From the NCBI GenBank assembly GCA_038109305.1, contig JAYNIR010000008.1, forward strand, positions 62,001-126,000: a stretch of DNA of 64,000 nucleotides, given 5' to 3'. A program made the translations under genes and the position numbers. The notes beneath the pieces are model-generated. The model had not been told where the DNA came from. It saw nothing but the letters and a program-made list of their open reading frames with translations, and did no database searches. Positions 44,475 to 53,319 of this stretch are shown piece after piece. How positions within the stretch are numbered: position 1 is the first letter of the stretch; the number at the start of each line of letters is the position of its first letter. The DNA comes from UBA1479 sp038109305. Its GTDB lineage: Bacteria; Pseudomonadota; Alphaproteobacteria; Rhodospirillales; Casp-alpha2.

Positions 44475-46001
44475 CTATTTCCAGATCGGTTTGCCTGATC
44501 CCGGCAGCCCGTACGCCTGCCACTTCCGCGTCACCTCATCAATGACGTCGTCCGACATGCAGATTTTGCGGCCCCATTCGCGCGAGGTTTCCGGCGGTAG
44601 CTTTGTCGTTGCATCGATCCCCATCTTGCTGCCAAGGCCGGCTTCAGGCGATGCAAAATCCAGATAGTCAATCGGCGTGTGTTCGATCATCGTCACGTCG
44701 CGCGCGGGGTCGACATGCGTCGAAATCGCCCAGATCACATCGTTCCAATCGCGCGCGTTGATGTCGGAGTCGACGACGATCACAAACTTAGTATAGGTAA
44801 ACTGACGCAGGTAAGACCACACCCCCATCATCACCCGCTTGGCGTGCCCGGCGTAGGCCTTCTTCATCGATACCACGGCAACCCGGTAGGAGCACGCCTC
44901 GGGCGGCAGCCAGAAATCCACGACCTCCGGGAATTGCTGCGTAAACAGCGGGACAAACACCTCGTTTAGTCCTTCGCCCAGGATCGACGGTTCGTCCGGC
45001 GGCCTGCCGGTATAGGTCGAAAGATAAATCGGCGCTTTCCGCATGGTGATGGCCGAAACCGTAAACACCGGGAACGGTTCCACCGAATTGTAGAAGCCGG
45101 TGTGGTCGCCGTAGGGGCCCTCAGGCGCATAGTCTTCCAGCGACACATGGCCTTCGATGACGATTTCGGCCTCGGCCGGGACTTTCAGCGGCACCGTTTT
45201 GCAGTCAACCAGATCGACCCGTTTGCCGCGCAGCATGCCGGCGAACTGGTATTCGGACAGCGTGTCCGGCACCGGCGTCACGGCGGCCAGGATGGTCCCG
45301 GGATCGGCGCCGATAACGGCGGCCGCCGGAATCGGATCGCGGCGGACATCCCTCCACCGGGCATGGTGCTGCGCCCCACCCCGGTGCTTGAGCCAGCGCA
45401 TGAGGGTCGTATTCCGGCCCGTCACCTGCATGCGGTAGATGCCCAGGTTGAAGGCATCCCGTTTGTCGCCGCCTTTTTTACCGGCTTGGGGCCCTTGCGT
45501 GACGACGAGCGGCCAGGTGATCAGCGGGGCCGGCTCGCCGGGCCAACAGGTTTGAACCGGCAGCAGGCCCAGGTCGATGTCGTCGCCTTCGAGCACGATT
45601 ACCTGACAGGGCGCCCGGCTAACCGTGTTGGGCTTCATCGCCATCACAGTTTTTACCAGCGGTAGCATGGCGGCGGCCTCGCGAAGCCCACCCGGCGGCT
45701 CCGGCTGACGCAGAAACGCGAGTGTTTCGCCAACTTCGCGAAGGCCTGACGGTTCCCGGTCCATACCCCAGGCGACACGTTCCACCGTGCCGAAAAGGTT
45801 GACCAGCATCGGCATGCCGTAGGGCGATCCGTCGGCGCGCCGGACGTTTTCGAATAACACCGCCGGGCCGTTTTCGGCGATCAACCGGGTCTGGATTTCA
45901 GTCATCTCGAGGACCGGCGTGACAGGTTCCAACACCCGTACAAGCGCGCCCGCAGGCTCCAACCGGTTAAAAATGAAGTCTCTGAGCGATTGGAAAGGCA
46001 T
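44475..46001 (-). CDS. ubiD: UbiD family 3-polyprenyl-4-hydroxybenzoate decarboxylase
   Basis: 508-aa prenylated-FMN-dependent decarboxylase, second step after UbiA in ubiquinone synthesis. The N-terminal FQSLRDFIFNRLEPAGAL, the GMDREPSGLREVGETLAF region and the central catalytic part with EGPYGDHTGFYNSVEPFP (about residue 296) are typical of UbiD. The UbiX prenyltransferase that makes its cofactor is not in the window. It is divergent from the GAF-HD-GYP gene. Confidence 0.95.
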   Translation of the reverse strand: MPFQSLRDFIFNRLEPAGALVRVLEPVTPVLEMTEIQTRLIAENGPAVLFENVRRADGSPYGMPMLVNLFGTVERVAWGMDREPSGLREVGETLAFLRQPEPPGGLREAAAMLPLVKTVMAMKPNTVSRAPCQVIVLEGDDIDLGLLPVQTCWPGEPAPLITWPLVVTQGPQAGKKGGDKRDAFNLGIYRMQVTGRNTTLMRWLKHRGGAQHHARWRDVRRDPIPAAAVIGADPGTILAAVTPVPDTLSEYQFAGMLRGKRVDLVDCKTVPLKVPAEAEIVIEGHVSLEDYAPEGPYGDHTGFYNSVEPFPVFTVSAITMRKAPIYLSTYTGRPPDEPSILGEGLNEVFVPLFTQQFPEVVDFWLPPEACSYRVAVVSMKKAYAGHAKRVMMGVWSYLRQFTYTKFVIVVDSDINARDWNDVIWAISTHVDPARDVTMIEHTPIDYLDFASPEAGLGSKMGIDATTKLPPETSREWGRKICMSDDVIDEVTRKWQAYGLPGSGKPIWK

Positions 46002-46287
46002 GACCGGCTGTTCGATCCAGGAAAATGAGAAAACGCGGCTTTGACGTTACCGATTGGCGAGCCCGATGCCAAAGATCAAATTGCGCCCGGGGCCCGATGT
46101 CGGGTTTCCGGGCCGCCCGAGTTGCCATCTGCGCCAAAGGCGGATACTTTTTTGCAAACCAATTCAGACCCTTAATACAGGCCAAAAACGATGATAGAAG
46201 ACTAATTGTTCGAATTGTAGGGTAATCGGCCGCCGGCGGGCGGACCGGGCGGGTGAGACACTGAGTTGAAGAAACCGTCGGTGAAAT

Positions 46288-48078
46288 ATGTCCGGTAACG
46301 GAAACGGATCAGGCAGCGATGCGGCGCTCAGCAATTTTCAGCGCCTGATCGACATTGGCATCGCGCTGTCAGCCGAGCGGGATATCAACCGCCTGATGGA
46401 ACGAATCCTGCTTGAGGCCAAGGACCTGACCAACGCCGACGGCGGAACGCTCTACATCAAGACCGACGACGACGGGCTTAAGTTCGAGATCATGCGGACG
46501 GATTCCCTGAAGATCGCGCTCGGCGGCACCACGGGGAAAGACATCACCTTCCCGCCGATCCGCATGTTCGACCCGGAAACGGGCCAGCCCAACCAGAAAA
46601 ACATCGCTAGCTACTGTGCGTTGACGGGCGAAAGCATCAACATCAAGGATGCGTATGAAGCCGAGACCTTCGATTTTAGCGGCACCAAGAAATTTGACGA
46701 GGGCACGGGGTACCGGTCGAAGTCATTTCTGACCGTGCCGCTGAAAAACAGTCAGGATGAAATCATCGGCGTCATTCAGCTTTTGAACGCGACCGACAAG
46801 CAGAGCGGCGAAGTCATCGAATTTTCCAAGGAAATTCAGCCGCTGGTCAAGGCGCTGGCATCGCAGGCGGCGGTGGCGCTCGACAACCAGCAATTGGTCG
46901 AAGGCCAGCGGCGGTTGCTTGAATCGTTCATCGAACTGATCGCCTCGGCGATTGACGCCAAATCACCCTATACAGGCGGCCACTGCCAACGCGTACCGGA
47001 ATTGACCAAGATGCTGGCCAAGGCGGCGGCCGATTCCGCCGATGGGCCGTTCAAGGAATTCGATCTGACCGAAGAGCAGTGGTACGAACTGCACATCGGG
47101 GCATGGTTGCACGACTGCGGCAAAGTCACAACGCCGGAATTCGTGGTCGACAAGGCGGTCAAGCTTGAAACCATTTACAACCGCATCCACGAAGTCCGCA
47201 TGCGGTTTGAAGTGCTGAAGCGCGACGCCGAGATACAGTATTACAAGGCGCTGGCCGAAGGTAAGGGCGATCCCGAAGCGCTGAAGAAAGAGCTGGACGG
47301 AAAGCTTACCCAGATCGACGACGATTATGAATTCGTCGCCAAAGCCAACGTGGGCGACGAATTTATGGCCCCGGAAGATCAGGAGCGGGTCAAACAGATC
47401 GGATCGATCCCGTGGACGCGGACGCTTGACGACCGTTTGGGATTGTCGTTCGAAGAACGCAAACGCAAAGAGCGGACGGAGCCCATCCCGGCGCCGGCCA
47501 CGGAATACTTGCTGGAAGACCGTGACGACCACATCGTCTACCGGGACGCGTTGGAGCCCGCTTCGCAGCCGGACAATCCCTTCGGGTTCAAGCTGAACAT
47601 CCCGGAGAACAAATACAATTTCGGCGAAATCTACAACCTCTGCATCGCCCGCGGCACGCTGACCGAGGAAGAACGCTTCAAGATCAATGACCATATCGTC
47701 CAGACGATCATCATGTTGGAGCAGTTGCCGTTCCCGAAACACCTTAAACGGGTGCCTGAATTCGCCGGCGGCCACCATGAAAAAATGGACGGCACCGGAT
47801 ACCCCCGTAAACTGACGGCGGAGGAAATGTCCGTGCCCGCGAAGATCATGGCGATCGCCGACATCTTTGAAGCGCTGACCGCCGCCGACCGCCCTTACAA
47901 AGAACCGAAGAAACTCTCTGCCAGCATCAAGATCATGTCGTTCATGAAAAAGGACGCGCACATCGACGGCGACCTGTTCAAACTGTTCCTGACGTCTGGC
48001 GTTTACAAGGAATATGCCGACCGCTTCCTCGAACCTTTCCAAATCGACGACGTGGACATAACGCAATACCTGGAATGA
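46288..48078 (+). CDS. GAF-HD-GYP domain phosphodiesterase-like signalling protein
   Basis: 596 aa, soluble. A GAF domain (about residues 20-200) is followed by an HD-GYP domain that begins with IELIASAIDAKSPYTGGHCQRV (about residue 217). The HD pair lies in LHDCGKV (about residue 275) and the GYP signature in HHEKMDGTGYP (about residue 496). The 220 residues between them exceed the roughly 60 of standard HD-GYP proteins because of a charged, partly coiled insertion. Predicted cyclic-di-GMP phosphodiesterase controlled by a small ligand. The stop overlaps the next gene by 4 bp. Confidence 0.93.
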   Translation: MSGNGNGSGSDAALSNFQRLIDIGIALSAERDINRLMERILLEAKDLTNADGGTLYIKTDDDGLKFEIMRTDSLKIALGGTTGKDITFPPIRMFDPETGQPNQKNIASYCALTGESINIKDAYEAETFDFSGTKKFDEGTGYRSKSFLTVPLKNSQDEIIGVIQLLNATDKQSGEVIEFSKEIQPLVKALASQAAVALDNQQLVEGQRRLLESFIELIASAIDAKSPYTGGHCQRVPELTKMLAKAAADSADGPFKEFDLTEEQWYELHIGAWLHDCGKVTTPEFVVDKAVKLETIYNRIHEVRMRFEVLKRDAEIQYYKALAEGKGDPEALKKELDGKLTQIDDDYEFVAKANVGDEFMAPEDQERVKQIGSIPWTRTLDDRLGLSFEERKRKERTEPIPAPATEYLLEDRDDHIVYRDALEPASQPDNPFGFKLNIPENKYNFGEIYNLCIARGTLTEEERFKINDHIVQTIIMLEQLPFPKHLKRVPEFAGGHHEKMDGTGYPRKLTAEEMSVPAKIMAIADIFEALTAADRPYKEPKKLSASIKIMSFMKKDAHIDGDLFKLFLTSGVYKEYADRFLEPFQIDDVDITQYLE

Positions 48079-48809
48079 CTGGCCCCCCCCGCCCGGCGAG
48101 AACGCCCGAACGCGCCCTCGCCTACCCTTACGATATCCCCGACCAATCCTTCGTCATCGACAAGGGAGCGGTCAGGCCTGTCACCTGCGACGACGATCTG
48201 GGAGACCTGAACGGACGCATTCCCGTGCTTGCGGTCGGATCGAACCAGTCGATCCGCGCGCTAAGCTGGAAGTTCGGCGGCCCGGAAGACGGCCCGGTGC
48301 CTTGCGTCCGCGTTCACCTGAAGGATTTCGACAGCGTCTATTGCGCCCACATCGCGGGGTATGGGTCGCTTCCGGCGACGCTCCACACGTCGCCCGGGAC
48401 AACGGTAACGCTGTTCGTCAACTGGTTGACCGAGGAACAACTGGCCCAGATGCACGGCACCGAAGTGAGCGCAAAAAATTATGTATTCGGAGAACTTTCG
48501 GGCATCGACATGACCGCAGAGGCGGGCCCCCAGTTGACCAAGGTCGGGCTTTACCTCGGCACCCGAGGCGCATTGACGATCGATGGATGCCCGGTGCCGC
48601 TTGCGTCCATCCGCGCGGTTGAACGCCGGTGGCGCGCCTTGTCCCAGCCGGAAGTCATGGGCCAGTTGCAGACCCGGTTCGCCTGCGACGGCCCGCAGGA
48701 GGCCTTCATTCAGGAATTGATCGACGATCAGGAGGCGCGACTCGCCCGCTGCCTGGTTCTTCGGGAAACCGCCGATCCGTTCGATCATCCGGGATTTTCC
48801 GTACCCTAA
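48075..48809 (+). CDS. Conserved hypothetical protein coupled to the HD-GYP gene
   Basis: 244 aa, soluble, not assigned to a family with confidence. VLAVGSNQSIRAL (about residue 51) resembles the start of gamma-glutamylcyclotransferase-like (AIG2) domains, and AHIAGYGSLPATLHTSPGTTV (about residue 95) follows. No clear catalytic glutamate was identified, so the resemblance is weak. The ATGA overlap with the GAF-HD-GYP gene implies coupled translation and a linked role. Confidence 0.8.
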   Translation: MTGPPRPARTPERALAYPYDIPDQSFVIDKGAVRPVTCDDDLGDLNGRIPVLAVGSNQSIRALSWKFGGPEDGPVPCVRVHLKDFDSVYCAHIAGYGSLPATLHTSPGTTVTLFVNWLTEEQLAQMHGTEVSAKNYVFGELSGIDMTAEAGPQLTKVGLYLGTRGALTIDGCPVPLASIRAVERRWRALSQPEVMGQLQTRFACDGPQEAFIQELIDDQEARLARCLVLRETADPFDHPGFSVP

Positions 48810-48989
48810 CCCCGGACCGCCATCCGCCGGACCGCGTGCGAGGGCCCGGGCGCGTCGCGAATCCCGATGCGGAAACAGGCCGGCTCCGACCGTTTTCAGG
48901 CCGCGGACCGGCCTAGCAACGGCTTTTCCGTCATGCGTTTCGTGGTTTCGCCTGTCCTCTCGCCCGCCGAGTAGGCTACCAGTAAAGCC

Positions 48990-50219
48990 ATGGATCAGTT
49001 TTTTAGCGATCTGAGGCTTATTTCGGAGAGCGCCCTGGATGCAACCGCGCACCTTTGGGTGCCTGCGGCCGAGGTTTTCACCACCATGCCTGCCTGGGCG
49101 TATGTAGCGCTGATCGCAAGCACCGCGTTCTTGGTTTTGGCGGCATTGTGGGGCCGCAGGCAGCTTCGGGGCGATCGGATCGAACGCCGCCCGCCGACCA
49201 TGCCGGCCGCCGGACGGCCAGGGGACGCCGGCCAAGCGGCATTCGCATCGCCTGCGCCCCCGGATGCGCCGGAAGTGCAAGGCCTTGCCGAAATTCTTGC
49301 CGCGCGCGGCCTGGACCCCTCCGGCCGGCAAGGACGGCTTCGCACCTTCGCGGGTGAGTTGGACGACCTGCGCGACCGGCTCGATCAGATCGGCCCCGCC
49401 GCTCCGGCATCGGCGCAACTGTTTCATGACGCCAAAGACGCCATTGCCGGCGGCGATCTGAGCCGAGGAACGGATCTGTTGGTGCGCGCCGCCCAGGAAG
49501 AAGGCAATGCCGCGGGCAGTCTTTCGGTGTCGGCGGATACCCACGGCCGGGCCGCGGCACTCGCCAGATTGGTTGCCGGCGACCTGATGCAGGCGCGCGG
49601 CGACCTGGATGAAGCCGAAACCTTGTACCGCCTGGCCGCCGACGCAGCGCCCCAGTCGATCCCTGAACTTCGGGTGGAGTGCCTGGCCCGCCTGGGGGCG
49701 TTGGCGCATCTGCAGGAAAACTTCGGCCTTGCCCGGGGCTGTTTCGCTGACGCGCTGCAGACCCTTGAAGCGGCAAGCCAGGGCGACCACCCTGATATCG
49801 GCGGCGTTCTCAACAATCTGGGCCTCGCCTGCGACCTGACCGGGGATCAGGACGAGGCAGAGCGCTATTACCAACGCGCGCTTGCCGCCGATGAAAAGCA
49901 CCATGGCGACGATCATTTGAACGTCGCCTCGGTTTTGAACAACCTGGGCCTGCTGTACCGCCGCCAGGGTAAGACCCACGCTGCGGAACCCTTGTTCCGG
50001 CGCGCGGTGGCGATCAAGGAGAAAGCCCTTGCGCCGAACGATCAGAGCCTCTTGCTCGGCTTGGTGAACCACGCCGCGACGCTGCGCGACCTGGGCCGCG
50101 ACGCGGATGCCCGCACCCTCGAAGCCAGGGCGGGCGTCAGCCACGATACCGGTGCCGAAGACGACGCCGATGCCCTTGCCGAAGAAAGCAGCGATCCGTG
50201 GGAGCCGGCAGCGGGCTGA
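48990..50219 (+). CDS. Membrane-anchored TPR protein
   Basis: 409 aa. One transmembrane segment (about residues 34-54) is followed by a Pro/Ala-rich linker and TPR repeats. The clearest repeats are GVLNNLGLACDLTGDQDEAERYYQRAL (about residue 271) and the following SVLNNLGLLYRRQGKTHAAEPLFRRAV, of kinesin-light-chain type. The C-terminus is acidic. Predicted scaffold facing the cytoplasm or periplasm; the partner is unknown. It is a separate unit just upstream of the cobalamin cluster. Confidence 0.85.
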   Translation: MDQFFSDLRLISESALDATAHLWVPAAEVFTTMPAWAYVALIASTAFLVLAALWGRRQLRGDRIERRPPTMPAAGRPGDAGQAAFASPAPPDAPEVQGLAEILAARGLDPSGRQGRLRTFAGELDDLRDRLDQIGPAAPASAQLFHDAKDAIAGGDLSRGTDLLVRAAQEEGNAAGSLSVSADTHGRAAALARLVAGDLMQARGDLDEAETLYRLAADAAPQSIPELRVECLARLGALAHLQENFGLARGCFADALQTLEAASQGDHPDIGGVLNNLGLACDLTGDQDEAERYYQRALAADEKHHGDDHLNVASVLNNLGLLYRRQGKTHAAEPLFRRAVAIKEKALAPNDQSLLLGLVNHAATLRDLGRDADARTLEARAGVSHDTGAEDDADALAEESSDPWEPAAG

Positions 50220-50277
50220 CCGGTTCTTTCCTTTTCGCCGGCGGATAAACCTGTATAGTCTCTGCCCCGGCGCCGCC

Positions 50278-50353
50278 CGAAGGCAAGGACCAGGCCGCGC
50301 TTAGACACAATCTACACCGGCGGTTTGCCGGTGACGCTCGAAGGCAAGGACCA
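50278..50353 (+). repeat. 15-bp direct repeats flanking a hairpin, upstream of cbiX
   Basis: CGAAGGCAAGGACCA occurs at 50278-50292 and again at 50339-50353. Between them is a perfect 7-bp hairpin CACCGGC-ggttt-GCCGGTG (50315-50333). The second copy supplies the AAGGA ribosome-binding site for the cbiX ATG at 50360; the first copy has no start codon nearby. A TATAGT at 50254-50259 may be a -10 box. No cobalamin-riboswitch consensus was found. Confidence 0.6.
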
Positions 50354-50359
50354 AGCGTA

Positions 50360-51427
50360 ATGACCGAAAAGACCGGTATCATGATTTGCGGCCATGGCAG
50401 CCGTGATCAAGGCGCGGTGGACGAATTTAGCTCGCTCGCCGGGCATCTCGCCAAAAAATTCCCCGACTATGACGTGGAAAGCGGATTTCTTGAATTCGTG
50501 ACGCCGATCATCAGGACAGGGTTGGAAAAACTTCGCGACCGCGGCGCCGAACGGATCATCTGCGTTCCCGCCATGTTGTTCGCAGCCGGCCACGTGAAAA
50601 ACGACCTGCCCAGCGAGATCAATAATTTCGCCCACGCCAACCCGGAAATTGAAGTCAAGTTCGGCCGGGAATTGGCTATTGACGCAAAGCTACTCCGCGC
50701 CGCCCAGCACCGCATCGAAGAAGCGGAACGCCACGCCGGCGGCGACGTCGCACGGGACGATACGTTATTGATGGTGGTCGGGCGCGGCGCCAATGACCCG
50801 GACGCCAATTCAAACGTCAACAAGGTCGCCCGGATGCTTTGGGAAGGCATGGGGTTCGGCTGGGCCGAAGTCAGCTATTCCGGCGTCGCCTACCCGCTCG
50901 TCGATGAAGGACTGAAAAAAGCGGTGAAGCTCGGCTTCAAACGGATCATCGTGTTTCCCTATTTCCTGTTCACCGGCATTCTGGTCAACCGCATCTATCG
51001 TTGGGCCGATGAGTGCGCCCAAGCCCACCCGGAAATCGAGATCGTCAAGGCGAGTTATCTAAACGACCATACCGACCTGATCGACTGTTTCGCGGACCGG
51101 GTGGAAGAGGTGATATCCGGCGACAACAAGATGAATTGTCAGCTTTGTAAATACCGTGAACAGATCATCGGGCACGAAGGCGACGTCGGCGCCCCGCAGG
51201 TCGGCCATCACCACCACGTCGTCGGTATCGGCACGGACGGCCATGGCGCCGAAGACCACGGCGTTCATCACGGGCACCACGGGCACCATCATCACGGCCA
51301 TCACCATCATGACCACCACCACGATCACGATCATCATCATGGGCATGGGCATGGGCATGGGCACGATCACGGCCCCGATCACAGCCATGAACAATGCTCT
51401 TTGGACGGGGCGGACGACCGCAGCTAG
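50360..51427 (+). CDS. cbiX: Sirohydrochlorin cobaltochelatase CbiX with His-rich tail
   Basis: 355 aa. Two CbiX/CbiK-like chelatase halves begin with GIMICGHGSRDQGAVDEF and, about residue 138, VVGRGANDPDANSNVNKV; the metal-site histidines include HGS and FAAGHVKNDL. A C-terminal MNCQLCKYR motif (about residue 258) recalls the Fe-S binding MxCxxC of long CbiX. Residues about 284-346 are extremely His-rich, probably storing metal. It inserts Co(II) into sirohydrochlorin, which defines the early-cobalt route. Confidence 0.94.
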   Translation: MTEKTGIMICGHGSRDQGAVDEFSSLAGHLAKKFPDYDVESGFLEFVTPIIRTGLEKLRDRGAERIICVPAMLFAAGHVKNDLPSEINNFAHANPEIEVKFGRELAIDAKLLRAAQHRIEEAERHAGGDVARDDTLLMVVGRGANDPDANSNVNKVARMLWEGMGFGWAEVSYSGVAYPLVDEGLKKAVKLGFKRIIVFPYFLFTGILVNRIYRWADECAQAHPEIEIVKASYLNDHTDLIDCFADRVEEVISGDNKMNCQLCKYREQIIGHEGDVGAPQVGHHHHVVGIGTDGHGAEDHGVHHGHHGHHHHGHHHHDHHHDHDHHHGHGHGHGHDHGPDHSHEQCSLDGADDRS

Positions 51428-51433
51428 GCGGAT

Positions 51434-52096
51434 ATGACGAAGTTCGACTACATTCGCGATCCGGCGGAGATATACCGCAAATCCTTCGAGACGATCGAGG
51501 CGGAGGCGGACCTGCGCGCCTTCAACGGGCCCGAGCGGGGCATGGCCGTGCGCCTGATCCATGCCTGCGGGATGATAGACCTTGTCGACGACCTGGTGTT
51601 TTCCGGAAACCCGGCGCAAACCGGCATCGCTGCGCTGAACAAGAGCGCGCGTGTCCTGGTCGATGCCGAGATGGTATCCAGAGGCATCATCGGTAACCAG
51701 TTGCCCGGCGGCAACATGATCGTCTGCACGCTGAACAACGACGCTGTCGCAGTACGCGCCGAAGCCGAAAAAACGACGCGATCCGCCGCCCAAATAGACG
51801 GATGGGCGCCGCATCTTAAGGACGCCGTCGTCGCCATCGGCAATGCGCCGACGGCATTGTTCCGCCTGCTGGAATTGTTGGACCAAGGCGCCGACCGGCC
51901 GGCGGTGATCCTCGCATTCCCTGTCGGATTCGTCGGCGCGGCGGAATCGAAACAGGCATTGATCGATCATGCCGGCGGCATTCCCTTCGCGACGGTAAAG
52001 GGCCGGCGTGGCGGCAGCGCCATGGCGGCTGCGTCGGTCAACGCCATGGGTGTCGGCGACCCGTCATCCGCCGATTCCGGACGCCCCGGACAATGA
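51434..52096 (+). CDS. cobH: Precorrin-8X methylmutase
   Basis: 220-aa CobH/CbiC that moves the C11 methyl to C12, giving (cobalt-)hydrogenobyrinate. The catalytic His is in VRLIHACGM (about residue 43). The family motifs VDAEMVSRGI and FPVGFVGAAESKQAL (about residue 158) are present. It starts 6 bp after cbiX and overlaps cobL by 4 bp. In an early-cobalt pathway the equivalent name is cbiC. Confidence 0.96.
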   Translation: MTKFDYIRDPAEIYRKSFETIEAEADLRAFNGPERGMAVRLIHACGMIDLVDDLVFSGNPAQTGIAALNKSARVLVDAEMVSRGIIGNQLPGGNMIVCTLNNDAVAVRAEAEKTTRSAAQIDGWAPHLKDAVVAIGNAPTALFRLLELLDQGADRPAVILAFPVGFVGAAESKQALIDHAGGIPFATVKGRRGGSAMAAASVNAMGVGDPSSADSGRPGQ

Positions 52097-53319
52097 CCGC
52101 CTGGTTGACGGTTGTCGGCATCGGCGAGGACGGGCTGGGTGGGCTTGGCGCCCGCGCCCGCGCCGCGGTCGAAGGCGCCGGGATTTTGGTCGGCGGCGCC
52201 CGCCATCTGGCGCATATCCTGGACGACGGGCGGCCCAGAATCTCCTGGTCCGGCGGGCTCGACGCCGGGATCGAAGCGATTTCCCGCCATGCCGGAAACC
52301 CGGTCTGCGTTCTTGCGTCCGGTGATCCGTTGAACTTCGGCATTGGCAAGCGCCTGGTCGCCAGATTCGGCATCGACGCGATGACGATCCTGCCCGCCCC
52401 CGGCGCGTTTTCGTTGTTGGCGGCGCGGATGGGCTGGTCGATCGCGGACGGCACGGTGCGCTGCGTCAGTTCCCATGCCTTTCCGGTCGATGTCCTAAAC
52501 CGGCATTTGCTGCCCGGTATGCGGTTGTTGATCCTGAGCCGCAACGGCGAGACGCCAGCCGCGGCCGCGGACTTACTGGTCCGGCGGGGGTTCGAAATGA
52601 GTCCGATGACCGTGTTCGAACACATGGGCGGCGACGAAGAAGGGCGCTACGATACGGTCGCCGATGAATGGGAAGGCCGCCGCGTCAAGGACCTGAACGT
52701 GATTGCGGTGCAATGCCATCCCGGGCCTAACGCCAAAATCTGGCCGGAGACGCCGGGCCTGCCTGAGGCGGCATTTCGCCACGACGGCAAGATCACCAAA
52801 CGCGAGGTGCGCGCCGCCACCATCGCCCGCCTTGCAGCCATGCCGGGGCAAACGCTGTGGGACGTCGGCGCGGGATCGGGCGCCGTAGCCATCGAATGGC
52901 TGCGCGCCGCCGCGGACACACAAGCGGTCGCAATCGAGAGCGATCCGGCGCGTTTTGATGACATCGAAGCAAACGCGCGTGACCTGGGCGTGCCGCATTT
53001 ACACCTTGTCAAAGGCCGGGCGCCGGCGGCGTTTGTCGACGCGCGCGAGGTTTCGGGCGGGCCGCCCGACGCGATTTTCATCGGCGGCGGGCTTTCCGCG
53101 CTGGGTCTGGGCGCAGGATGCTTCGAAGCGCTGAAGCCCGGCGGGCGGCTTGTCGCCAACGGCGTGACCCTTGAGGCGCAGGAAGCCCTTACCCGCCTTT
53201 ACCGCGAACTGGGCGGCGAGATGACCAAAATTTCCGTCGCCCGGTCTGATGCGGTCGGCAGCATGACCGCCATGCGGCCCTTGATGGATGTTTTGCAGTG
53301 GTCGGTGACGAAGCCATGA
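52093..53319 (+). CDS. cobL: Precorrin-6Y methyltransferase/decarboxylase (CbiE-CbiT fusion)
   Basis: 408-aa bifunctional enzyme. The N-terminal tetrapyrrole methylase (CbiE, residues 1 to about 200, VVGIGEDGLGGL) methylates C5. The C-terminal class I methyltransferase (CbiT, from about 230, LWDVGAGSGAVAIEWLRAA) methylates C15 and decarboxylates the C12 acetate. The ATG overlaps cobH and the stop overlaps cobI, both by 4 bp. Confidence 0.96.
   Translation: MTAWLTVVGIGEDGLGGLGARARAAVEGAGILVGGARHLAHILDDGRPRISWSGGLDAGIEAISRHAGNPVCVLASGDPLNFGIGKRLVARFGIDAMTILPAPGAFSLLAARMGWSIADGTVRCVSSHAFPVDVLNRHLLPGMRLLILSRNGETPAAAADLLVRRGFEMSPMTVFEHMGGDEEGRYDTVADEWEGRRVKDLNVIAVQCHPGPNAKIWPETPGLPEAAFRHDGKITKREVRAATIARLAAMPGQTLWDVGAGSGAVAIEWLRAAADTQAVAIESDPARFDDIEANARDLGVPHLHLVKGRAPAAFVDAREVSGGPPDAIFIGGGLSALGLGAGCFEALKPGGRLVANGVTLEAQEALTRLYRELGGEMTKISVARSDAVGSMTAMRPLMDVLQWSVTKP

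Noticed and set aside
50220..50359. Cobalamin riboswitch before cbiX
   Set aside because: The region is only 140 bp and lacks the conserved B12-box core (GCCACTG and neighbours) on either strand.
51230..51412. CAT/CAC-rich tandem tract as a non-coding repeat
   Set aside because: It keeps the cbiX frame throughout and encodes the His-rich tail.
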